A DNA stretch of 64,000 nt from Streptomyces montanisoli (lineage in GTDB: Bacteria > Actinomycetota > Actinomycetes > Streptomycetales > Streptomycetaceae): the NCBI RefSeq assembly GCF_017813245.1, contig NZ_JAGIQL010000009.1:16738-80737 (forward strand), read 5' to 3'. Below, piece by piece: positions 38,758 through 45,834 of the stretch. Within the stretch, counting starts at the first letter, position 1. Every line of letters begins with the position of its first letter. Made by a program: the position numbers and the translations under genes. Under the pieces are notes generated by a model. That model saw only the letters and a program-made list of their open reading frames with translations, searched no databases and was not told the origin of the DNA.

Positions 38758-38776
38758 TTAGGGTCGCCTCACCTGT
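38758..38776. promoter_or_regulatory. Iron-box-like site upstream of acnA
   Basis: TTAGGGTCGCCTCACCTGT matches the DtxR/IdeR/DmdR consensus TTAGGTTAGGCTCACCTAA at 14 of 19 positions. It lies 82-100 bp before the acnA GTG. Aconitase needs an iron-sulfur cluster, so iron-responsive control is sensible. Confidence 0.5.
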
Positions 38777-38806
38777 AACGCCGGGCCGCGGTACGCCTTG
38801 TATAAG

Positions 38807-38824
38807 TATCTCGATGTCGAGATA
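38807..38824. promoter_or_regulatory. Perfect 18-bp palindrome upstream of acnA
   Basis: TATCTCGA-TG-TCGAGATA, 8-bp arms, 131-148 bp before acnA and just past the LysR stop. It has the look of a MarR-family site; TamR of S. coelicolor, a MarR regulator, is reported (from memory) to control aconitase and other central-metabolism genes through such palindromes. Confidence 0.6.
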
Positions 38825-38849
38825 ACTCTAGTACATGACCGCGCGATGG

Positions 38850-39785
38850 TCATGCGCGCGCGGCCCGGCGCGCGACCGGTGGTGCGTTCTGGCTGCTGAT
38901 GGACGCCGCCGCTGTCCGCAGGTGGCCGAGCACGGATTCGACGGCCGTGCGTGCCGTGCGTTCGGGGCGGTGGAGTGCGTCGACATGGCGCCGCGCGTGC
39001 ACGCCGGTCAGTGGCCTGAGGACCACCTGAGGGTGCGGGCGGGCCGTCCAGCGCGGCATCAGGGCGATACCGCCGCCGGCGGCCACCACCTCGGCCACCA
39101 CGGCGAACTCGTTGATCCGGTGGGCGAGATGGAGGCGGCGGCCGGCCGCGGCCGAGACGGCGTCGATGGTGGCCATCAGCGGGAAGCCGTCATGGACGGT
39201 GATCCAGGGCTCCTCCGCCACGTCGCCGGGCGTCAGGCTCGCCCTGGCGGTCAGCGGGTGCCCGGCCGGCAGTGCGACGTCGAGGGGTTCGTGCAGCAGC
39301 GGGGTGACGGACACGGTGCGCGGCCACGGCGCGGCGTGGTCGAGCCGGTGAGCGAGCACGATGTCGTGGTCGCGGGTCAGCGGCGGGAAGCCGCTCTGCG
39401 CGACGTCCTCGTCGGCCAGGGCGAGCCGCGGGGAGCCGGGCGCCGCCAGCGCACGCAGCAGGTGTGGCCAGAAGGCCGCGGCGGCGCTGTGGAAGGCCGC
39501 CACCGACACGAGGCCGTCGGCCTGCCCGACGAACTCGTCGACGCTGCGACGCGCCCGTGCCAGCGCGGTCTCGACGCCGATCGCGGCCGAGGCCAGGGCC
39601 TGCCCCGCCGGGGTGAGCACCAGCCGCCTGCCCTCCCGCACGGTGAGCGGCACCGGCACCGAGCGCTGCAACAGCCTCAGCTGCTGCGAGACCGCCGACG
39701 GCGTGACCCGCAGCGCCTCGGCGGCCGCGGTGACGCTGCCCAGTTCGCCCAGTTCGCGAAGGACCCGCAACTGCCTCTCGTCCAT
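38850..39785 (-). CDS. LysR-family transcriptional regulator
   Basis: 311 aa. N-terminal winged HTH with ELGSVTAAAEALRVTPSAVS and QQLRLLQ (about residues 13-45), followed by a LysR substrate-binding domain (LLHEPLDVALPAGHPL, EPWITVHDGFP). It is divergent from the EamA transporter gene with 81 bp between; LysR regulators commonly control the divergent gene. As that gene is frameshifted here, the regulator may have lost its main target. Inducer unknown. Confidence 0.9.
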   Translation of the reverse strand: MDERQLRVLRELGELGSVTAAAEALRVTPSAVSQQLRLLQRSVPVPLTVREGRRLVLTPAGQALASAAIGVETALARARRSVDEFVGQADGLVSVAAFHSAAAAFWPHLLRALAAPGSPRLALADEDVAQSGFPPLTRDHDIVLAHRLDHAAPWPRTVSVTPLLHEPLDVALPAGHPLTARASLTPGDVAEEPWITVHDGFPLMATIDAVSAAAGRRLHLAHRINEFAVVAEVVAAGGGIALMPRWTARPHPQVVLRPLTGVHARRHVDALHRPERTARTAVESVLGHLRTAAASISSQNAPPVARRAARA

Positions 39786-39866
39786 CGCATCAGTGTAGCT
39801 TCCCTTAAGAGTTGGTTGAGTAAGTGGTGCTTGGCTTCATCGGGCTGCTCGGGCACGGTGGGACAC

Positions 39867-40806
39867 ATGCCCGACACACGCCGCACCGATCTGGTGCTCC
39901 TGCTGGTCGCCCTGGTCTGGGGTTCGAGCTATCTGACGGCGAAGACCGCCACGGCAGCGGCCCCGGTGATGACCGTGCTGTTCATCCGCTACCTGATCTC
40001 CGCGCTGGCGTGCATCCCCCTCGTCCTCGCCGCCGCACGCGGGCGGCGGGAGCGGTGGACGCGGCGGGAGGTCCGCGTGGGTGGCGCCCTCGGGCTGACG
40101 CAGGCCGCCGTGCTGGTGCTCGAGATGTACGGCGTCGCACACACCAGCGCGGCGAACGCGGGGCTGCTCATCAGCCTGACCCTGGTGATCACGCCGCTGC
40201 TCGACCGCTCGGGGGGGCCGAGGCACGGTGCCGCCCCGTTTCTTCCTCGCCGCGGGCGTGTGCGTCGTGGCGGTCGGACTGCTCACCTCCGGCAACGGCC
40301 TGCACGCCCCCGGGACGGGCGATGCCCTGATGCTGGCCGCCGCCGTGGTCAGGGCGGGCCACGTGGCGCTCGTCGGCCGGCTCACCGCGGACCGTTCCCT
40401 GCGGCCCCTGCAATTGACCTCCGTACAGACCGCCGTCGGGACTCTGCTGTGCCTGACGCCCGCCGGCGGGCTGCCGGCTCTTGCCCACGCGTCCGCCGCC
40501 ACCTGGGGTGAACTGGCCTATCTCGCCCTCGGGTGCAGCGTCTTCGCGTTCCTCGCCCAGACCTGGGCCGTCCAGCGCACCTCGGCGAGCAGGGCCAGTC
40601 TCCTGCTGGGCACCGAGCCCGTGTGGGCCGCCGCCATCGGCGTCGTCCTGGGAGGCGAGCGCCTCACCGCCGTCGCCGCCGCCGGTGCGCTGCTGATGCT
40701 CGCCGGGACCTACTGGGGCCAGGCGATCGAGCGCGGGCACCGCGCCACGGTCCACGAGAAGGCAGAGAGCGGCAGACGTACGGTCACGACACCCGCCGGC
40801 ACCTGA
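39867..40806 (+). pseudogene. EamA/DMT-family transporter, frameshifted
   Basis: The first half (39867 to about 40217) encodes an EamA start: DLVLLLVALVWGSSYLTAK and helices 2-4 up to LLISLTLVITPLLDRSG. The second half continues in the next frame from about 40218: PPRFFLAAGVCVVAVGLL and five more helices, ending after QTWAVQRTSASRAS and LLGTEPVWAA. The break is a run of seven G (40211-40217). With six G the reading would be ...DRSGGRGTVPPRFF..., a normal single protein of about 312 aa. Either a real one-base insertion, a slippery phase-variable tract or a sequencing error. A GTG at 40228 could also start a half-size protein. Likely role if intact: metabolite/drug export. Confidence 0.82.
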
Positions 40807-40833
40807 CCCGCCGCCCCGCCGGGCAACAGGCGT

Positions 40834-40868
40834 GTGCCCCGTACGCCCTGCTCGGGCGTACGGGGCAC
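40834..40868. terminator. Bidirectional terminator
   Basis: 15-bp perfect stem (40834-40848 with 40854-40868, loop TGCTC) between the convergent EamA gene and the second chitinase gene. Confidence 0.85.
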
Positions 40869-40901
40869 AGTGCCGGTCAGCGCGCGGCCGGGTGACGCGG
40901 G

Positions 40902-42188
40902 TCAGCAGGCCCCCTCGTCCTGCCAGACGCCCCATTCACCGGTGGTGCCGGGCTTCTCGTTCTGCGTCCACCACTTGGCCTTCCAGTCGTGGCCGCCGTA
41001 CGAGACCTCGTCGCCTCCCGTGTAGACCGCGGTGGCGCTCCACGCCGCGGCGGAGCAGGTGCCGGGGTCACCGGGGTCACCGGGGTCCGTCGGCGGGTCG
41101 GTGGGCGGGTCGCTGGGGGGCGTGGCGCCCGCGAACTTCACCGAGTACTTGGCGAAGTCCCAGGAGGCCTGCGGCACGCTGCTGCACGTGCCCGACGTCC
41201 TGCCGTTGTTGTCGGCCGGCGAGCACTGGCGGTCGCGGTTGAGGGACCAGAAGGTGAAGCGGTCCATGCCGTGGCTGGTCGCGTAGTCGAGCACCGTCTG
41301 GAAGTCGGCCTGGTAGAACATCTCGCCGCTGTCGCTGCGGCCGTTCATGCCGGAGAAGCCCTCGTGCGCGTACGCCGTCGCCTCGCTCCACCCGAAGGTG
41401 GTCTGCAGCAGCTTGTTGAAGGCGGTGAGCGCGGAGGTCTGGGACGCGGCTCCGCTGAAGCCGCCGTCGAAGGGCATGATGGAGAAGTTGTTGGGCGTGA
41501 AGCCCTGCGACTTCGCCTCGTTCAGCATCTGCTGGCCGAACCACCCGGTGCCGGCCGAGGTGCCGGCCGTTGTGACGGAGACGTAGAGGCCGGGGTTGTT
41601 CTGCTGCAGGATCTTGGCCGCGCCGATCTCGTGGGCGACCGCGGCGCTGTTCTCGTACTCCGGTTCTTCCAGGTCGAAGTCGATGGCGTGCAACTGGTAC
41701 TTGGTGATGACCTGCTGGTACGCGGCGGCCGTGGAGGCGGCGTCGGAGCACGCCTGGCCGAGCTTGGTGCCGCCGTAGCCGCCGATGGAGACGGAGACGT
41801 CACCGCCCTTGGCGCGGATGGCGCTGATGGTGGAGGCGACGGACGTGTCGCTCGACACGGGCGCGGTACCGCCCCAAGTCGGCGAGCAGCCACCACCGTT
41901 GGGGGCGAGGATGAACGCCAGCTGGAACGCCTTGAGGCCGGTGGCGTCCATGATGGCGGTGGCGCTCGGCGGGTCGTTGTCCAACGGCATCAGGTAGGGC
42001 GCGGCGGCGTACCAGCGGTTGCTGAGCGCCGCGGAGGCGCTCGCACCGGCGGCGGCCTGACTCGCGGCGTGCGAGCCGGCGTGCGATGTGGCGGCCGAGC
42101 CGAAGGCGGCCGGCGACGCCATGGCGATTCCCGCGGTGGCGAGCGCGGCCGCGGCCGCGCCGCCGAGGAGTGCACGAAGACGCTTCAT
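40902..42188 (-). CDS. Secreted GH18 chitinase with C-terminal chitin-binding module
   Basis: 428 aa. Signal peptide MKRLRALLGGAAAAALA... and an Ala/Ser/His-rich linker to about residue 55. The GH18 barrel follows; the active-site strand reads HAIDFDLEEPEY, with the catalytic Glu and two Asp, while the first motif Asp is His. A Pro/Asp/Thr hinge (PTDPPTDPGDPGDPG) leads to a CBM5/12-type chitin-binding domain of about 45 residues (WSATAVYTGGDEVSYGGHDW, ending KWWTQNEKPG...WGVWQ). ATG with GGGAG about eight bases upstream. Its promoter carries the same 14-bp DasR-type element as the other chitinase. Likely releases GlcNAc oligomers for the NgcEFG importer. Confidence 0.92.
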   Translation of the reverse strand: MKRLRALLGGAAAAALATAGIAMASPAAFGSAATSHAGSHAASQAAAGASASAALSNRWYAAAPYLMPLDNDPPSATAIMDATGLKAFQLAFILAPNGGGCSPTWGGTAPVSSDTSVASTISAIRAKGGDVSVSIGGYGGTKLGQACSDAASTAAAYQQVITKYQLHAIDFDLEEPEYENSAAVAHEIGAAKILQQNNPGLYVSVTTAGTSAGTGWFGQQMLNEAKSQGFTPNNFSIMPFDGGFSGAASQTSALTAFNKLLQTTFGWSEATAYAHEGFSGMNGRSDSGEMFYQADFQTVLDYATSHGMDRFTFWSLNRDRQCSPADNNGRTSGTCSSVPQASWDFAKYSVKFAGATPPSDPPTDPPTDPGDPGDPGTCSAAAWSATAVYTGGDEVSYGGHDWKAKWWTQNEKPGTTGEWGVWQDEGAC

Positions 42189-42233
42189 GTGCGGATCTCC
42201 CGGAGATGTGGAGGGGAGCCTTCAGGTGCGATC

Positions 42234-42280
42234 AGAATCGGGCAAGGTCGCGAGCACGTCAATAGATTGGACTAGACCAA
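42234..42280 (-). promoter_or_regulatory. Promoter of second chitinase with DasR-type element
   Basis: Minus strand: TTGGTCTAGTCCAA (42280-42267), then -35 TTGACG (42262-42257), 17-nt spacer and -10 GATTCT (42239-42234). The 14-mer is identical to that at the first chitinase but sits upstream of the -35 rather than in the spacer. Confidence 0.68.
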
Positions 42281-42498
42281 GCACATCGATTCCCGATTCC
42301 CCGCGGCTTCCCCGCGGCCACCGGGCAAGTGGCCCCGGACGGGCGAGCCGGGGCGCGTCCCGGTTGCGCCGCGACACGCGCGGGTCCATGATCGATGCGC
42401 ACGATCACCCGGAGGCTCAAGTTCCGTATTCTGGGGGCCCGCTGGAGTCGGCCGTCCGCGGCGCATCTCACCCGAACGGACCACCCCCGCTCGGCGTC

Positions 42499-42516
42499 TA
42501 TCTCACATGTGAGATA
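42499..42516. promoter_or_regulatory. Perfect 18-bp palindrome before the HTH-MurA gene
   Basis: TATCTCACATGTGAGATA is a perfect palindrome ending 10 bp before the ATG of the HTH-MurA fusion. It would overlap the promoter or the translation start region. The best guess is an autoregulatory operator bound by the protein's own HTH. Confidence 0.7.
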
Positions 42517-42526
42517 CGTTGTCGTT

Positions 42527-44056
42527 ATGGCAGATGACTACCTCGTACGCATCGGCAAGCTCATCCGCGACGCCCGGCAGCACCGTGGCTGGACCCAGAC
42601 GCAGCTCGCCGACGCACTCGCGACAAGCCAAAGCGCCGTGAACCGGATCGAGCGCGGCAACCAGAACATCAGCCTTGAGATGATCGCCCGCATCGGAGAG
42701 GCCCTCGACAGCGAGATCGTCTCCCTCGGCTACGCCGGCCCCATGCACCTGCGCGTGGTCGGCGGCCGCAGGCTCTCGGGCTCCATCGACGTCAAGACGT
42801 CAAAGAACGCGTGTGTCGCCCTGCTCTGCGGCTCGCTGCTCAACAAGGGACGTACCGTCCTGCGGCGCGTCGCCCGCATCGAGGAGGTCTACCGCCTCCT
42901 CGAGGTGCTCAACTCCATCGGTGTACGCACCCGTTGGATCAACGACGGCGTCGACCTGGAGATCGTGCCGCCCGCCGACCTCGACATGGAGGCCATCGAC
43001 GCGGACGCGGCCCGCCGCACCCGCTCCATCATCATGTTCATGGGGCCGCTGCTGCACCGCATGGACTCCTTCCGGCTGCCGTACGCCGGCGGCTGCGACC
43101 TCGGTACGCGCACGATCGAGCCGCACATGATCGCGCTGCGCCGCTTCGGTCTCGACATCGCGGCCACCGAGGGCCTGTACCACGCCCAGGTCGACCGCTC
43201 CGTCGCACCCGGGCGCCCGATCGTGCTGACCGAGCGCGGTGACACCGTCACGGAGAACGCGCTGCTCGCGGCCGCGCGCCACGACGGCACGACCGTGATC
43301 CGCAACGCCTCCTCGAACTACATGGTCCAGGACCTGTGCTTCTTCCTCGAGGCGCTCGGCGTGCGGGTCGAGGGCATCGGCACCACCACGCTCACCGTGC
43401 ACGGCGTGCCGTCGATCGACACGGACGTCGACTACTCGCCGTCGGAGGACCCGGTCGAGGCGATGAGCCTGATCGCCGCCGCGGTGGTCACCGAGTCGCA
43501 GCTGACGATCCGCCGGGTGCCGATCGAGTTCCTGGAGATCGAGCTCGCGGTGCTGGAGGAGATGGGCCTCGACCACGACCTCACGCCCGAGTACCCGGCC
43601 GACAACGGCCGCACGCGGCTTGTCGACCTGACGGTGCGTCCGTCAAAGCTGGAAGCGCCGATCGACAAGATCCACCCCATGCCGTTCCCCGGCCTGAACA
43701 TCGACAACGTCCCGTTCTTCGCGGCGATCGCGGCGATGGCGCAGGGCCAGACCCTGATCCACGACTGGGTGTACGACAACCGGGCGATCTACCTCACGGA
43801 CCTCAACCGGCTCGGTGGGCGTCTCCAGCTCCTCGACCCGCACCGCGTCCTGGTCGAGGGCCCGACGCGCTGGCGCGCCGCCGAGATGATGTGCCCACCG
43901 GCGCTACGGCCCGCGGTGGTCGTCCTGCTGGCGATGATGGCGGCCGAGGGCACTTCCGTGCTGCGCAACGTGTACGTCATCAACCGCGGCTACGAGGACC
44001 TGGCGGAGCGCCTGAACTCGGTGGGCGCGCAGATCGAGATCTTCCGCGACATCTGA
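42527..44056 (+). CDS. HTH-MurA fusion: UDP-GlcNAc 1-carboxyvinyltransferase-like protein with N-terminal XRE domain
   Basis: 509 aa. Residues 1-65 are an XRE/Cro-type HTH (LIRDARQHRGWTQTQLADA, then SQSAVNRIERG); residues about 70-509 are an EPT/MurA domain. Conserved MurA residues present: SKNA (Lys22-Asn23 equivalents), AGGCDLGTR with the fosfomycin-binding Cys, LRPAVVV (Arg371) and INRGYE (Arg397). The loop holding the catalytic Asp305 of E. coli (FPTDMQ) is altered to FPGLNIDN, with Asp shifted. It corresponds to S. coelicolor SCO5998 by synteny. It may be an enzyme that also regulates, or a UDP-GlcNAc-sensing regulator. No clear RBS between palindrome and ATG, so a leaderless or very short leader mRNA is possible. 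Confidence 0.9.
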   Translation: MADDYLVRIGKLIRDARQHRGWTQTQLADALATSQSAVNRIERGNQNISLEMIARIGEALDSEIVSLGYAGPMHLRVVGGRRLSGSIDVKTSKNACVALLCGSLLNKGRTVLRRVARIEEVYRLLEVLNSIGVRTRWINDGVDLEIVPPADLDMEAIDADAARRTRSIIMFMGPLLHRMDSFRLPYAGGCDLGTRTIEPHMIALRRFGLDIAATEGLYHAQVDRSVAPGRPIVLTERGDTVTENALLAAARHDGTTVIRNASSNYMVQDLCFFLEALGVRVEGIGTTTLTVHGVPSIDTDVDYSPSEDPVEAMSLIAAAVVTESQLTIRRVPIEFLEIELAVLEEMGLDHDLTPEYPADNGRTRLVDLTVRPSKLEAPIDKIHPMPFPGLNIDNVPFFAAIAAMAQGQTLIHDWVYDNRAIYLTDLNRLGGRLQLLDPHRVLVEGPTRWRAAEMMCPPALRPAVVVLLAMMAAEGTSVLRNVYVINRGYEDLAERLNSVGAQIEIFRDI

Positions 44057-44073
44057 CCCACGGACGGCCTGCC

Positions 44074-44106
44074 GTGTGGCGCCAGCCCAAGGGGCTGGCG
44101 CCACAC
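44074..44106. terminator. Bidirectional terminator
   Basis: 15-bp perfect stem GTGTGGCGCCAGCCC with its complement and a 3-nt AAG loop, between the convergent murA-like and peptide-binding-protein genes. Confidence 0.88.
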
Positions 44107-44116
44107 GGGGGCGTGC

Positions 44117-45820
44117 CTACTTCTTCTGCCAGCCAACCAGCGTGGGCGGGCCGATGACGCCGTAGTCGCCGTAGAACTGGGCCGCGCCGTAGTTGGCAAG
44201 GCCCTTTTTGGTGGCCCAGATGGTGGGGCCGTTGTAGAGCGGCATGATGCCGTAGGTCTCCATGGCCTTCTGCTCGACCTTGTTACCGGCCTTGATCTGC
44301 TGGTCCAGTGTCGGCAGGTTGGCGACGGCCTTGGTCTCCTCGTCCATGCTCTTCGGCACCGAGCGGGAGACGTTGAGCGTCGAGTCGGAGCAGTAGTTCT
44401 GGCAGATGTACAGCATCCCGTTCGGGTCACTGGAGGTGAAGCCCATCGCGAAAATGTCGAAGGAGCGCTGGGTGAACACCTTGTTGAAGTCGGCGGAGGG
44501 GTGCGCCTTGACGTCCAGCTTGACGCCGATGCCCTTCATCATCTGGGCCAGGGCTGTGCCAAATGCCTTGATTGTGGACCTGTCCCCGATGGTCGGCAGG
44601 GTCAGTTCCAGCTTCTTGCCGTTCTTGGCCCGAACTCCGTCTGGGCCGACCTTCCAGCCCGCGGCGTCCAGGTCCTTCTTCGCCTTGGCGGGGTCGAACT
44701 TGACGAGCTTGCCGAAGGTGTCCTGGTACCCCTTCTGGAAGGGGTAGAGGTCGAGGGAACCAGGCAACTGCTCGGTGTAGCCGAGGCCCTGGAACATGAT
44801 CTTCGCGACCTGAGAGCGGTCGATCCCCTCCATCAGGGCCTTGCGCACCGCCGTGTCCTTCAGCTGCGGCGAGGTGCTGTTGAAGACGATGAGGTGGCTG
44901 CCCGTAGTCGTGCCGCGGCGGACGTCGACACCCTTGACCGACTTCACCTGGTTGAGCTGCTCGGCGTCCTGCACCTCGACCGCGTCGATCTGCCCGTTCT
45001 TGAAGGCGTTGATGCTCGCGCTCTCCTCCATCTGCACGAACGTCAACTCGTCCAGATGCGGCTTGGCGCCCCACCATTTGGGGTTGGGCTTGTAGGAGAC
45101 GGTGCCGCCCTTGGCATCGAACTTGGAGATGGTGTAGGGGCCGGCCCCCCACTCCGGGTGGGGGTTGTTCACGTAAGCCTTGTTGAAGGCGTCGGCCTTG
45201 GCGATGTGGGGGTTGACGACGTCGGCGAAGAGAGACTTCCAGTACACGAACGGGCCGTCGAAGGTCACGATCGCTTCCTTGGCGTCCTTGCCCTTCTTGA
45301 CCGAGGCGATGCTGGAGTAACCGTCGGTGGAGCCGGCGACGTAGTCCTTGTCCTTGCCGTTGAGCGCGTGCCAGGTGTCTCGGAAGATCGTCCAGTCCAT
45401 TTCCTGGCCGTCGTTCCACTTGGCCTTCGGATTGATGTCGTAGGTGACCTGGGTGTTGCCGCCCACCGTCGTCTCCTTGACGTCGGTGAGGTAGTCCTTG
45501 TTGAACGTGACGTTGCCCTTGGGGTCGTTGAACGACAGTTGCGGCTGGTAGAACCAGGCGATATTGAACGTGTACAGCGATCCGTTGCCGTTCAGCTGGT
45601 TGAGCTGATCGGGAATGTCCACGATGGGGAGGGTCAGCTTGCCCCCCTGCTTCAAGTTGCTCGCAGGCTGGGGGTTGTACGAGGTCAGCACCTGGTTCTC
45701 GGAGGTGGCGCCCTTGGACGTCTTCTGTCCGGAGTTGTCGTTGCCCCCGCCGCCGCACCCGGTCAGGACGAGGGAAGCGGTGGCGGCGAACGCCAATCCA
45801 CTCAGCGCGATTCTTCTCAT
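44117..45820 (-). CDS. Peptide ABC transporter substrate-binding lipoprotein (SBP_bac_5)
   Basis: 567 aa lipoprotein, lipobox LVLTGCGGGG at residue 22, then an SBP_bac_5 (DppA/OppA) fold: KWNDGQEMDWTIF, GAGPYTISKFDAKGG, PNPKWWGAKPHLDELTF. It binds peptides or similar compounds outside the membrane. It is the last gene of the four-gene importer (permease, permease, fused ATPase, binding protein), starting 14 bp after the ATPase stop with GAAAGG upstream. In many Dpp/Opp operons the binding protein comes first, so this order is less usual. Similar Streptomyces systems (BldK) import a developmental peptide; whether this one does is unknown. Confidence 0.9.
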   Translation of the reverse strand: MRRIALSGLAFAATASLVLTGCGGGGNDNSGQKTSKGATSENQVLTSYNPQPASNLKQGGKLTLPIVDIPDQLNQLNGNGSLYTFNIAWFYQPQLSFNDPKGNVTFNKDYLTDVKETTVGGNTQVTYDINPKAKWNDGQEMDWTIFRDTWHALNGKDKDYVAGSTDGYSSIASVKKGKDAKEAIVTFDGPFVYWKSLFADVVNPHIAKADAFNKAYVNNPHPEWGAGPYTISKFDAKGGTVSYKPNPKWWGAKPHLDELTFVQMEESASINAFKNGQIDAVEVQDAEQLNQVKSVKGVDVRRGTTTGSHLIVFNSTSPQLKDTAVRKALMEGIDRSQVAKIMFQGLGYTEQLPGSLDLYPFQKGYQDTFGKLVKFDPAKAKKDLDAAGWKVGPDGVRAKNGKKLELTLPTIGDRSTIKAFGTALAQMMKGIGVKLDVKAHPSADFNKVFTQRSFDIFAMGFTSSDPNGMLYICQNYCSDSTLNVSRSVPKSMDEETKAVANLPTLDQQIKAGNKVEQKAMETYGIMPLYNGPTIWATKKGLANYGAAQFYGDYGVIGPPTLVGWQKK

Positions 45821-45834
45821 GACGGCCTTTCAGC

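Noticed and set aside
40228..40806. Independent short EamA-like gene starting at GTG 40228
   Set aside because: The preceding frame encodes exactly the missing N-terminal half; a one-base frameshift in the G tract explains both better than two genes.
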